A stretch of 64,000 nt of DNA from Owenia fusiformis (lineage: Eukaryota > Annelida > Polychaeta > Sabellida > Oweniidae). The position numbers were made by a program, and so were the translations under genes. Under the pieces are notes generated by a model. It did no database searches, was not told where the DNA came from, and worked only from the letters and a program-made list of their open reading frames with translations. This document shows, piece after piece, positions 1 to 15,000 of the stretch (position 1 is the first letter of the stretch; each line of letters opens with the position of its first letter). The stretch lies in NCBI GenBank assembly GCA_903813345.2, contig CAIIXF020000001.1, positions 744,001 through 808,000 on the forward strand, read 5' to 3'.

Positions 1-3000
1 CTCGATTCTGGTATGTCATCATAAGGGTAGCCTTGGTTGGCCAGGGTACGGTTAAACACCCTCTCATAGTACGGCATCCGCTCAGGTCTATGATGCAAAA
101 CATATAATAGTGCGAGATAATGTTGGATTACTATAAGTAATAACGAGAACATCTGGATTATCATAGTGAAAAACAGTAAGGCTAATACTAATAAACATTT
201 TTTCAAGAGCACTGGGCAGACAACACCAATTTCAATTTGACTTAAATATTTCATTGAACTGACAAATAAACATTAAACGTTTTATTAAAATGATGAAATC
301 TCAGATCAGAGATCAGAGTTAAAAGACAAACGCGGAAAATCAACTACTTACTGTATGATGCAATATTTAGCAAGGTAATTCAAGGGATCATGCATCGTCC
401 TAAGATCCTTGGGTTCCTCGTTGGCATTGGGAACATTTCTAGTTCGTCTTCTTTTTGGTTGCCTAAAAACGTCAATTACACTTGTATGAGTTAATTATGA
501 GTGAGGTGATAAACAATTTTAAGTTAAGTTTAAAAAAACTCAGGCTGTACATTATTTGAATTATTATGCCTATGATATATTTGATAATAGAATGGTGATA
601 CTAACGAGGCTCTCTTTTTAGCTAACAATTCAGTATTCGTTGGCTTCTTCTGTATGGGAGGATGTTCAATGACAGGTTTCTTCTCTATGGCTGTCTTATT
701 GTGGTTGTGCTTTGAGGCATCCTAAAAGGCAAAATTGAATTGATGCTTGACTACTTAAGAGTAGACTTTCTTAAAACAAAAAAAACAATGTTTGACAAAT
801 TACAAGTCATTAATGGACAAGAGATCGATTCAATAAATTACCTCTGGAAATAGCGGCAGCTTTGGTGGTGCAACAACTGGAGCAACCGGAAGTTTTGGAG
901 GCGCCATTTTGATTGGAGGAGGCTTGAATCTAATTGGTGGCAGCGGTTCTCCTTTTGTTACCTGTAATGTAATTTCTATTAACAATAGTTTCTCATTAAG
1001 GAGTCATCATTTATTCATGGTCGAATAGATCATTACATGATGTTACTATTCGAAGTATGTCTCCAGTCATGTCTTTTTCTATATGTCCTGAACTTACCAC
1101 AACTGCTGGCGTTTGTGGTTTTGAAGGTGGTGGTGTTTCTGGCTTTTCCACAGGGGTCGGAGCTTTCTCTACAATGACCTCCTTTTCCTTTTTCTTGACC
1201 GGTTCCTTCTTCTTGGGTGCTCCCGCTCTCTTCCTCTCGGTGCTTTTCTTACTTTCTTTGATGCTATAGCGAGGTAGCTTAGGGACAGTTGGCTCGGTCT
1301 CCTTCACGGCAGGTTCTAAATCACAAACAATGTAAAATTCCATAAAGTATTTCAACATAAAGGAACTCCTTAGGGGGGTACATGGGCAAACCAGGGAGCT
1401 TCCTTTCAATTTTAAAACGAGTTGTATACCATAGATCTATTATTTTAAATGTTAAGGTTTAAATTATATTATATTCAAATTCTATCACTGTTAACGATAT
1501 ATCTGTTTTAAATGGGCTTATTAGCTTTTTGCAGGTTAATGATGTAGATAATCCTATATTATAAATGGAGTGACACAAAAATGGTATCTCTAATTTTGGA
1601 ATTAACAGTGAAGAAACAGTTCTATACATCCACCAAATCCAAAAAAATTGTAATTTAGAGATTTCGCTGTGTGTAAAGTCGTCCAAAAACGTTATGTAGG
1701 CACATCTTCGACTACCAATGTGGTCATAATACACTTGGTGAAGTTGGAGTTCCTGAAACCTTGTGGAGTGAATCAAGATTACTTATGCTCGGGACTTATG
1801 CATCCATTCGGAAAACAAAATTTAATCAAACTGATTACCTGGAGTGGGGTCCTTGATAGGAGTTACAGCAACTGGTTCTTCACTGAAATCTTCCAGTTCT
1901 GGATCATGGAATATATATCCATGATCTGAAAAACAAGTAAAAATTAATAACCTAATCATTCTATAATGTTGAAATATATGATATAATGTCATATATATAG
2001 CAAATTACATACCACATTCGGATAGAACTGCAATGATCCTTTAAGGTCTACCCTTAAGTATTAAATCATAGTGGATCTGAAAAGTTACCCTTCCTTGATG
2101 TAAATGGACTTATGCGATAATCCCATTCATGTCCATGGTAATCCAAAAGCTTCTATACAGGTCTGAATGGTGAGACTGAGCGTCTTTATGGATATATATT
2201 AATTTGTAAGGCTTACATATATTGATCATAAAGACCTGAATATACATCTATCCTGACTAGACGTAATTTAAGTGGATTATAATGGGATTATAATAAACAA
2301 TTGTAGTATCGTTGCCTTCCGTAATCAATTTTTATTAGAATATAATGAGTTAATTGAAAGTGGAATGGGAATATGATTAAAGGCACCGAGGGGGTAAATT
2401 TTATTGCCCCACATTATGGTTGGGAAGAAACGATCGTGATGCTTTGATTGAAGGGGCTTTTACTTTTGATACTTAATATCTGGAAAGTGGTTATATATAT
2501 AACTGTGTATTTCATACTTGAGTGGGTTTGGGGTAGATATCACCCGGGAATATACATCATATCTGAGGAGCGGGCAGGATATATTGTATATGTCCCGCTC
2601 TAGGCCAAATGCGGGCAGATATAATATATCCATCCCGCTCACGGGAATTTTTTCAAAAGTTTAAAAAATTTAAAAAGTTAAATTTCAGAAGTTTAAAATT
2701 TTTCAAAAAGTTTAAATGTTATAATTCTATTGTATTGAACTGAAGGAATATTATGAAAATGTTAAATATAAATTGTGCTTTTACAGTATAGGCCTATCTT
2801 GTCATTTGAAAAAGGTGGTAAAGGTTATATCTACCCCAAACCCACTCAAGTATGAGATACACCAGTTATGTACGGTCGGTTTTGGATACAGTGTTTATCC
2901 CGCGGGAAATATGTGTATCTCCCTCGGTCCCTGCGGTCCCTCGTGAGATACACATATTTCCCTTGGGATAAACCCTGTATCCAAAACCTCCCAGTACATA

Positions 3001-6000
3001 ACCCTTATATATGCTAAAGTTAAACTTTAATATACTTACCCGTTTCTGGTGTAATGCTGGTATCCACAACTTCTTTCTTTGGCCCGTCATCCATAACGGG
3101 ACTTGGTTGTTTTTCCTCTGTTGGTTCAGTTGGTTCTGGATCTACAATATGAAAGGCGTGTACCAATTGTTGGCAGCTGACGATTGTCAATATCAATATC
3201 TACTTACACTTCATGACAAAATGTTATCATCTGGTTGTTCTTTATTTAATTTGATTTCATATTATCAAATATTATAATGTATAATATAAGTCACAGGGTT
3301 TCACTTATTTTATATGTTGATTACTTCGAAATGTTGTTTTCAACCTATTAATTGTAATATGTTTATCGACTCAATGCTAAGTGATTTTGACTCAAGTGCA
3401 GAACATACAAGGCTAAAACGTCGAGGATTTCCGAATCAGAAACATACTGAAATCACTCTGTAGACTTTAGAGTATTCTATCAATGAATGCATATAGTAAA
3501 TATACTGTATACGTCATTTCATGGGCAAAGCCATTGAAGCAACATGTCATTTTATTATATGGCAATGGATCATTGATAGATACCTCGTTTTAATTAAGTC
3601 ACATTTTATCTCAGATGGAAGATGTCAAGTTATCATTTGGTGATGGTGGTTAAATGCACAAACTAATACATTGCACTTTGGAATATGGTGTGTGATATTA
3701 CTTGAGAAAAACACAAAGTATAACAGGCCCGTAGCCAGGGGGGGCTCTGGGGGCTCGGACGAGCCCCCCCCTGATATCTCCTGAAAAAATGTGGACCTAC
3801 CTTTTTGCTTCCTTGAAGAAAAACGTGCTCTTCCCCACATTCACTGGGCAATTAAGATTTTAAAACTGGCATTACTGTGCATTGTTTTTCGAATTTGGGC
3901 ATTATTTTTCAAAAGTTGGCCCACTTTTTTTCATGGACATATTTGTGCCCCTTTCCCTCTTTTTTATGATCGTCCTTTGTGTTTTGTTAAACATAGCCCT
4001 AGGATGGGCCCGGGAAGAAATGTTGGCCCAAACATATTGAAGGGCCTCTTTAGTGGGCATTTTTGGGCATTACTTGACCTTTTGGGCCTTATTTTTTCAA
4101 TTTCAGGCCAAATTTTCAAAAACGGGCTATTAATTTTCAAAATTTTGGCCCCAATTTTGATTTAAGGGCCCTAAAAAATTTTACGCGCGGCCCTAGGATG
4201 GGCCCAGAAAAAAATGTTGGACCAAAAATATTGTAGGGCCTCTTTAGTTGGCCTTTACTTGACCTTAATGGGTTTTTTTTTATCAATTTTAGGCTAAATT
4301 TTCAAAAAACGGGCCATAAATCTTCAAAACATAGGCCCAAATTTTGGTTCTAGGGCCCTAAAATGAGTTCCGCATGGCCATAGGATGGGCCCTGAAAAAA
4401 ATGTTGGCCCAAAAATATTGTAGGGCCTTTTTAGTGGGCCTCTTTGGGCATTAATTGACCTTTTGGGGCTTTATTTTTTTTCGATTTAAGGCCAAATTTT
4501 CAAAAAACGGGCCACAAATTTTCAGAACTTTCGCCCGAATTTGGGTTTTTAGGGCCCTTAAAATTTTACGCGCGGCCCTAGGATGGGCCTAGGAAAAAAT
4601 GTTGGGCCAAAAATATTGTAGGGCCTCTTTAGTTGGCCTTTACTTGACATTTTTACTTGACCTTTTTGGGCTTTCAAGGCCAAATTTTCAAAAAACGTGC
4701 CATAAATTTTCTAAATTTTGGTTCTAGGGCCCTAAAAGTTTTTTTTGCGCGGCCAAAGGATGGGCCCAGAAAAAATGTTGGCCCAAAATTATTGTAGGGC
4801 CTCTTAGGTGGGCCTTTTTTGGCATAACTTGACCTTTTTGGGCCTTATTTTTTCAAGATTAGGCCAAATTTTCAAAGAACGGGCCATAAATTTTCAGAAT
4901 TTTGGCCAAAATTTGGGTTTTAGGGCCCTTAAATTTTTTCTGTTGACTGGTCCATTTTGAGCATCACTTGACCTTTTGGGCCTTGTTTTTTCAATGTTAG
5001 TCCAAATTTTCAAAAAACGTGCCATAGATTGTCTAATTGTTGGTCCAAATTTTGGTTTTATGGCCCTAAAAAGTTTTTCCGCGCAAACGCGGATATTTTT
5101 TCCTGACTTGAAGTGTGGGTCCCCCCTTCTTGGCTTCCGGATCCGCCACTGTCCTTTACAATACAAAGGGGCTTGATGTAGCATGGGGAATTTTCTTTTT
5201 TTGGGGGGGGTTGCGGGGGGTAGGTTCGAGCCCCCACTTACAAAAAGCTGGCTACGGGCATGTATAAAGCGTCATATCACACACAACACAATGGAATGAC
5301 CGAAATTAGTAATAGACATTGACAACTAGACTAACCCTTGAAACTGAAATAAACGTGTGTTAATCAAATTAATCACGATTTAGTGCAATAGAAATCATTG
5401 CTACGATTATCCTATGGCATGGTACGATGGTTACCACATATAAACTGTATAAATTGACACAAACAAGTATGTGCTTAGTAATAAACCTCATAATAATAGC
5501 ACAAAACAATTTTATCATTCAGGTGTAATCCGCTTTAACGTTGTTGTTAATGATGACGTCGCTCTTCATGAATTTAATAGAGGGCAAACAATAAGACTAT
5601 TGTCATGAAAATACTTATAGGGAAAATGTACATTTAATGCCGAAACAATATAACCTTATAATACGTCAAATAAACGTTATTATTATCAGGTGTTAGCCCT
5701 GGTGCATATTTGTCAGGGAAGCATAGTTTAGTTATCACAAAAATTCAAAGCCACAAAACATTTCGGCCACACCACAAAGGACAGACATTCCACAATGTTA
5801 TAAACACAAAACACAATGATGCCACTTTGGTGCGCACGCGCAATGCAACATAAAATCAAACAAAAATAACAATATCACTGTAAGATTGGAATATCTTACG
5901 ATAACACATGATAAAAGACAATAACACAGAGTAACATATGTCACATCACAAACGAAGCACCTGTGTAGAATTGACTCCTTGAAGAGAGTGGGGTGACATT

Positions 6001-9000
6001 GACAGCCTCGTGTCTATCGACATCTCCCACTGAGGGGATGGGGGACGGGGTGTCATGTATATCTATGGGTGAGGGTAGAGGGGCACTATGGTGCAATTCT
6101 ATGGTGGGGGTAGGGATCTTAGGGGATCCATTATCTTTTATTTCCAGGGACGTCTGTGTGTGAAGTACAACTACTGGAATAAGAAAAGATTTATATACTT
6201 AATTAGTGGTAGATATGATATCATCTGCTCCTAAGTGCGCGGTTTGTCAAGGTCTCTCAAATGTAGACGTTATTGACATGAGGCTGATTTATGGGGACTT
6301 TGGCGTCCATTATTATTCAGAGTGTAATTTCACATAAGTTAATAATAAAAGTTCTAAAATTAATGATCCTTACTTCCTCATTATAGTTTTGATATGCGAT
6401 GTGTTAGTCTTTATTCTAAACAAATCACTGAATCATGACGGATTTAATAACTGAAAACACCTCCTAGATTTAGTCACACACACATGCGTGATCGTATTTT
6501 AATTATTCCAAATCGGTGATGAGTTTTCAAATCATAATAGCCAATGACCAAATCAAAGAAAATAATTGACTTCAATGAATACATTATCACTTTAAAACAG
6601 AGTTATGGACGGTCGAACATTTGGATCTGGTTTAAATATCCAAATTAATGTCCATAATTTTGAACTGGGCAAACGTCAAAGGGATTATATGTACTTTTCG
6701 CAATCATAGAAACCTATTTAATAGTGGGTTGTATTTAAAATCTGGACCATTGTTGTTATGATTTGACATTTCATACAAGTAAAGGTATAACCTCATTCTG
6801 AGCTTATGCTACAACGATTTGAAGTCATAAAAAATTACGATCTTGGCTGCTACCATCTTTTTAAAGTAACAGTAATGAAAACATAGTATTTCATAGCAGA
6901 TTTTAGTTACAGGAGACTTAAGCAATGCATATAAAATCGAAACATCAACATATACGCACAGGTTGTCCTTTACAAATGCATTTAGTTTTCTCACATACAT
7001 AATCATTCAATTATCATGTTTACTCAGTGCGTTACATAGACTACATATCATCGTGTAATATGCCATTGATAGTTCTATAGCTAGTTTTCTATGATACATG
7101 TATTTTAAACAAGATCAAGATTTTATCGTAAGATATTTGGAGCTAAAAATGTATGACACACATCATTTTCTTTAGAAAGCATTATACTGTGCATCGAATT
7201 CAACTATAATGATTCCCGTTGACACAAACGCGAATCTCCCGTTCTCAACACAGCTCTGAAGCTGATCGAGTATTAGTAGAAGTAGACTAGGTAGCGCTTG
7301 TTTTGTATGCGCGCTATATAAATTACTGTTTCAGTATTATTCATTGGCGATCACGGTTGCGTTGTGAAAAATATCGCTAGTTTAAACTCTCTACTAACAA
7401 CTTTTGAGACGCTGAGTCAAACGACTGCAACGACATTTTATGAGTTTATATAAGTGATTTAAATAAAGTTGAGAATGGATCATAAAAACATAAACTAGGA
7501 ACACGAGTACAACAATAACTAAAGGGATACTTATTATAATAGGTGCAGATATTGATTTAGCCGGAATATTTGATATCTCTTTACAAGGGCCAATCCTGAA
7601 GTCCTGATAAAAATCCTCTAACTTAAACGTTTATCATTCGTTTTGCACAATCTTTTCAAAGTAACTGATTCATTAATTTGCGTTCAACTAGATGGTGTGA
7701 TTATAGAATTTTCTGTTGATCAATCATTCTGAAAAGTCCCTGCTGTATAGGCATATAAATAATGTAAATTGTGTAAAAATTTCAGGTGATTTCCTTTACC
7801 TACGAAAAAGATATAGCGTTTTTATCAGAACGTCTGCATCGGCCTTTGTGTATATTGGAGTAATCGGATAATAGGGACGTTAAGCATCACGTATTTTGAA
7901 GACCTCGTACGTGAACGTGAAGTATTGTCCGCTAAGACCTTCTCCCATTCGCGATCGTAGTATTTATTGGCCGATTGAATATAAAAGTATATGAAAAAAA
8001 TGTAATTAGGTCCTTGGAAAAGTATTGAGAGCAGAACAGTAATCCTAAGTGGTCGTAACATTAAACGCTCGCGTAACGGATGTCTTAAAAACGTGTGGCT
8101 TAACCTCCCTATTCTCTGGCTAAATAAACGTCTTTGTCTTATTATAACTACTTGAAGTCGATATATCACATTGGAATGAATAATACTGGGTCCTGTAGCA
8201 TAGTATTCACATCAATATATTTGCATCCTCAACAACATTCGTTCCAATGCCTATATCTGGCAAACTGCAAGTCACGCATGCATGCATATACGTTCTTAAA
8301 CCAATCTTGAAATAAACCTTCTCTATCCGGGGAAGCAATTTGGCTGTTCTTGCTCTGTTCTTGTTTCCTAAATGCTTTGAACACCCTACTGGCCATACCA
8401 ACTTCCTTTGCTTTACTTTTAAATGATCCAACTTTGGTCTTGATAAAATTAGGGGGAGTAATATGTCTTGAGTTTGTGGATGAATCAATTGGCTTGGTAG
8501 ATATTTCTAATGAAGGGGTCTTTGGAGTATGAGATTTGGAGGGAGCCGTTCTTGGTTTGTGAGAGAATTGGCCTGAAATTGGTATATATTCAGTCTGGGC
8601 TATTGGAGTAATATTTGTCTGAAGTGGTATTGTGTTGGCGCCCTGAGGAGTGTTAATAATTTCGGGTCTACTTATATTTTCATCAATATTTGCTGCAGTG
8701 AGCGGGGGCTTTGGTTCACCTAAAAATTGCATATTAAATAATTAAACTGAAACTACAAATTATGCATATAAATTCAAATACATATTTATACTTTAAGCGA
8801 CTTTCATTTGGAAATTAAGCATATATCTAAAGTTTTGAAATCTATGTACGCATAAAAAGCAAATTATCTAAGTAGAACTTACCATCACCTCATATAAGCA
8901 AAATCAGCAAGTCAATAAATTGAAACTTGAAAATAACTACTGTACTATTCTAACACTATGCCTATTTCAAAACAAATAGATTTTAAAACAACGAGATTGA

Positions 9001-12000
9001 TCTTGTATATTTGTTCTAAGCAAGAAACGATGACATACCTGGTTGGGGTATAGTGACAACACCTGAGTCTGCAGTTGACGGTGGTGATTGTTCACGTCTG
9101 AAAGTCAAATGGGACAAAAAGTGTAAATGAAACGTGGTAAAATAAAAGTTGAAAAGATGTGTTACAACAGGTTACAAGAAAACAAACACCCTGATATCTC
9201 AAACAATGGATAAAAGTAGCCTATATGTCACAAATGAACCCTCTTTCCATATGGTCGCAAAACATGCGCCCTGGGTCTCGCAGCTAGATGTCAGAATTCG
9301 AATTAATTACCTTCAGCTTATTATTTTATTGTTTTTCTCACGTCAAAGTTATACCTTTTTGGATGAAAAACTTACGGGGCTGAGTTAGGTTTTGGAGAAT
9401 CGATGGCTAGAGATGTGTGTGTTGAGTTCGACTTAAGTGTTTCTGGTTTAGTTGGCGGAGTCCACGGCTCAATAGGTTTTCTGATTGGTTCTTTCAGTTG
9501 AAATTGTTTTGGTTCCTACAAATAATTAATAAAAAGTATAAGTATAAATATAAACATTGCAAAACAAAAGTTTGCGTGAATACAGAAGTACAATATTTAT
9601 AACTAGTCAATAATTATAATAATGAGTTGGATACCTGGTAATCCACTGGTTTGTGTTCAAAGTCCACAAACTCAGTTGTTGGTTTGTCGCTCTTTGTAAC
9701 AGTAAATTCCTTGTACTTTGGGAGTTGAATATCACGATCCTTGGCGAAAGGATCTGACGCTTTTGTGACCTTTGTTTTGCCACGTTTAATTTCAAACGCT
9801 TTGGGAGCTAAAAAATAAAATGATTATCATTATATATCTGTAGAACAACTCAGTCTTGTTCTAGATGGAGCGACGGGTCTATACTGCCCCTATCGCGCTA
9901 TTATTCAATTTCCAACTTTATCATTAACATGAAAAATGGCAATGGACATTTAAAAGTTCCATAAGTTCAACAGATTTTATCTTGAACAGACAACAGTAAC
10001 GCAAGACAGCATTCTAGTTATACCAATCGATCATGTCAAAGTGAAAGAGCAAAGCATGGAAAAATCCATTTGTTATGACGTCATGTATTAATATGACAAC
10101 AAAATAAAAACCATGGCAAACAGTAAACGCAAAAAACAACAAATACCCTTCGATACCAGTCAACAAAAAAGCTTTCAATATCAAAGGAGACATATGTACT
10201 AAAATGGAGACTTTCTATCTCGTAAAGAATGGTAAGTTTGAGGAAAGAATTTAAAAAACTAAATTGCTGGTATATATAGATAATAGTGGCCATGGCAAGA
10301 CAATGTTACTTAGTATTTATCAGTACGTATCTGCCCAGTGTATTCTGTTTGTTTATAAAATTCAATGAAACTTCCGTTTGCAGAATTCTCTAACAAGTAC
10401 CCATCAAACCTTGACCCATGGAGTGTTCACTGGGTAGGAAGAAAGTCAACAGTAAACACAAGAAAGGTGAGCTCAAACGACATCGACGATTCAGTATTTG
10501 CCAAGTCTCCACTTAACCTTGCAACAAAAGCCCTGATACGATCGACAACATATTCAACAAATGCGGGAAATTCGTCTGCAGAGCTAGATCAGATTTTACA
10601 TATTGAAGAAATAAAAGATGGTATGAATATGTGCGATACATGGTCAGATGAAATGCATATCGATGTTGCTGATGTGCTTAGACCAAATGATAGTCCTCCT
10701 CAGATTGATGAGACAATCTTCGACAAATCTCCATTCAACCGAGCAGCCAGGTCAAGAAAAGCAAGACGAGGGAGAGCCCCCATCAACAATACAGATGACT
10801 TTTTACCAATTGGAACCCTTGTATGCAATACAATCAATCAGTCAGAAAATTATGAAAGAACCACAACGGATGCAACTTCTTGTAAAGCCTTCATTGAAAC
10901 GCTCGATCCAATCAAACGTTCTGGAAAAAACGACAAAGGATGTAATCACGGCAATATAGAGGACCTGAGTACACACATAGGCATTGATAATAACCATGTT
11001 GAATCAGTAGAGATGAAGAGCACAAGAAAACGCGTCGGAAAGTTCCTGAGACGGTATTTGCAGTTTGGAGGAAAGACACAAGCTGAATGATAGCAATTCG
11101 TCAAAACAGACTTTATTTTGTATTTTTATGAATTCAAAATTATTACCAGTGTAAAATACAAGCAATAGCAACAAGAATTGTAGATGTATATGATAATCTG
11201 TAAGTTTTGTTTTGAATCACCTTTGTACAGACTCCCTCTACTTCTCCTACTGTGTCTACTACCCAGTGATAAGCCAGTAGTGTTTGCGTCTGTCTCTTCA
11301 GTACCGATATATGTCCCTGTTGTATGTGATTCAACGCCATCAATAACAGTATCAGTCTCATCTTCAGGATCAACACCAGCATCATCAACACTAGCATCAT
11401 CAGCACCAGCATCATCAACACTAGCATCACCAGCACCAGCATCATCAACACTAGCATCACCAGCACCAGCATCTTCAACACCAGCATCACCAGCACCAGC
11501 ATCTTCAACATCTTCAGCATCATCCTCATCAACACCAGTAGCGTCCTTCTCATATCTAGCATCTTTATCGTCATTATTAATGTATTGTTCATCATCACTT
11601 CTCCCTTCATGTTCACTCGGATCGTTTGATGTATCAATTATTTTGGCGACTACAGTTCGAACCCTCGTATCATGTAGGGATGTGTGTTGTGTTGAGGAAA
11701 CAATGTCCTTGTCAATTTCGGAACCAGGTGTCCCTGCAATGTGAGAAAGGAGTAACATGAGACTCGCGAATGTATTAATATTAGTGGCACAACTGCTACA
11801 ACTTTTGGACATAACTCTCAAAGTAGCTATTGTAGCGATGCATTTGTATGGGTGATTAGTCATACAGGTTGGCGCTTCGATTTTATATGCAAGCTTTAAT
11901 TCCCTTATGACATATTGCGTGTAACACTCATATTTTCTAGAACATTCATAAGTTTCATGTCTCACACACAGCAGAGATAAGGGGAATTTACACTATATGC

Positions 12001-15000
12001 AAATGTTAGGTTTAAATCCGATCACTCACCCGGGGATATTACTTTTCCTTCTTCATCTATTCTACTTGTATCCTCTGTAAGGTAAATAGGCTCCACTTCT
12101 AAGGTTGCTGCCCTGGCTACAGGGCTGCTGCGATTGTCTACAAAATATCATAAAATCGCATTCTTCAACCGGTTGACAACAATAAAACTAAACGTGGTAC
12201 TGGTTAAAACAGAGCTTGGAGTCGGTGATATGGAGTTTTCCAAGTGCAAGTTCTGAGTTATCGTTTAGTGTAAAAACAAATCGGATTTAATCTTATACAT
12301 ATTTTTAATACTTGCATTGTAATTTGTATAAATTATGAAAGATAGTTATGGGCTAGTCTTTAACATACTGGTTCTGGCAATTGTCAGTTGGACGGCACAA
12401 AAAGTAATAAAACTATTTTGTGTCGACCTGTTATGGGATGCTGGGACCGTGTCAACATGAAATTATGTTACATAAAAACTCTCTGATGTGTAAAATTACA
12501 TCTAAAATAATATGTATTAGTATTTTTAAATTGTGCATCATTATTTATACAATCGGTGCATTTAACCTACAAAACAAAACTAAAATGTTATGTTAATGAC
12601 AGTGACAAAAAGTTCTTACTCGACCGTAGTTACACTGTGCAGTGGTAAAACCTTTCCAAACCGTTCAAAACGGATCAGTTCCGATAACAAAATAGCAGCC
12701 TCGAAGGTACGATTTTTCTCATGGTCATACGAGATGTACATGTCGGTAGAATCTTCACGCCCTTTTGGTATTTGATTGAACGTGTGTCAGCATCATACGT
12801 TTAAGAAAATCTGAGCATTTACGAGGGAATAACTCCCGGGAATAATTCACGAGATGTCATCATAGATACGATAATTCCTCACTTTTGTTACGTAAACGCG
12901 GGCGTCTTTTTTTAGATTTAACGGCTTTGTTTACGTAACATTAGTGAGTAAGTTGATCATCCTGGCGTCTGACGAGCTATTTGTTCGTAAATACTTCGAT
13001 TTTCTGAAATATGATTTCGACACGGTTGTGCCAAAGCAGGGTCGTGAGGATTCAGCCTACAACTCCTGAAATTACATAGAAAAAGAAAAGTCGTACCCCC
13101 GAGAGACTGTTCTATTTTGTTACCGAAACGGATCCGTCTTCAAAAAAAAGTTTGAAGAGTTTCAATACAGGGCATTAGGAAACTGGTGTAATGGGTCTAT
13201 GATTTTGGTCGTCGGCTGTGGAAAAGCCTGTATAAGGCGTATGTGTTATGAGCTAGTTTATCACATGATTTGTAAGATATGATGGTAAATCGAATGTAAG
13301 ACCTCATGAAATATTCGGCCCAGAATGAAGAAATCTCATTTCTCATAGCTGAGATAAACTAGTCAATATAAGGTAGGGTTAAATGTCAAACTAACTGTAG
13401 TCTTGAATCGAGGCCTTCTATTGACCTCCTAGTGTCACTAATTCAAACGTTGGGGAGTAATCGACATAAAAGGCTTATTACAAGACTGAAATCTACAAAA
13501 AAGTTGATTAAATATTAGGTAGCAGGTTAGTAGCATCGTGGAACAAAAACAGTGCATCTTACATACAAACTATATCACAATCCTTATAATAGAATAATAA
13601 ATAGGTTATCATTAAAAGTGATGCGTGAATATTAGGGTTAACAGGCCACTCTTCGGTTCATCCAAATCTTTCACCTTCTGCTTGAACACCTGGTTCCTTC
13701 GAGTCCGCTGAGTTGCATGGCGTCTTGGAGGGTGGTCTACTCACTCGAGTGTCTGTGGTCTCATTCAACGATGGGTTCTCAATTAAAGAAGGTGACTTGG
13801 GTTTCATGTTTCTCATCACACCATTTAAAGTATCGTCTTCAATGAGACTCTGTTGTGAGTGTTCATCATGAAGCGGTTCTCCGAAATGAGACGACAGTAT
13901 GTCATCCTTTTGGGAGGCGCTCTCTCGTGTTTTGGCGTTACTTCTGCTAGCAGTTGAGCCTGAATAGCCCGAGCCAGACCGAGATGGCGTTGGAGGGGCA
14001 CTGAATGATAACTCGGATCCTGGAGATCCTAAAAGGTTAGTAAATTGAACATGCTAACGAAACATACACAGAGGAGACTTCTATCTAGCATTTTCCCACG
14101 AGGCCACCCAAATAGGACTCTGAGTCACTCATTTATGATTATTTATGCCAAACGTAATTGAGAAGGATGAAATATTTTCAGTTTCAGCGTAAATATAAAC
14201 GAATACATTGTTACAGTTCTGATCTGTTCGAAAATTGAGTACATCCAATCTAGACCACTGAATACTGAAACTGAAATCTCGTCAATATGAGAAAAGATGA
14301 TGGTAGTGCTGTAGAGTAGGTGACATAGCCCATGCTACTATGTAATAATTAGTGGACATTTGAAATATCACCAATCACCATACCTGTTTCTGCTAACGGG
14401 AGTAGCTGCTGCAGGTCATCGGCATATTGGACACGTTTACTCGGCGACTTTCTTTTTGTATCTATGTCTCCATCGTCCTTGGAACGCATCTGCATGTCTC
14501 CAGCAGAGCCATCTATCGTAGACTTGGCGATATTCAGACTCACTCCATATTTTCTCATATCAGGAAAGTCAATTCCTAAGAATACAAAAGGACGTATACG
14601 GGTATCAGTTTTGATGGTTGTGGTCATTTCAAAATAGACATATTGAAAATTGTGTTTAGATATATCCCAGCAGTTGAATTACAAATATAATTGTATTCTT
14701 GATATCATATGCTTTGAATATACATGCATTACCTTTGTTGTATCATTGGTGGGCAGTTCAACGATATTGTGTATCAAAGCAACTCAAATATGATTTCTAA
14801 TCTTAAGTAAATATAAACCAAAAAATTATGACCCGCGTTTCAAAAACTTTACGAGAGAGCATGGATAAACGGAAAATGCATTTTTGTTTGCCACGTGGGA
14901 CAATCTTTCTATTTACATTAATTAGTAATTCCTAAATTGGAGGGTTTTTCATTTTGGGGTTAATAAAGTGGAATATTGGACTTTTTTGGTATTACCATGG

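Noticed and set aside
11126-11220. Read-through of exon 8 to a stop at 11126 with AATAAA beyond
   Set aside because: The tail is rich in Ile, Tyr and Cys and unlike the rest, while a donor at 11220 joins in phase to exon 9.
13658-13674. TGA at 13658 as the end of a separate 474-residue gene
   Set aside because: Kept as an alternative only. A donor at 13674 leads in phase to an exon (12030-12137) that has no start of its own.
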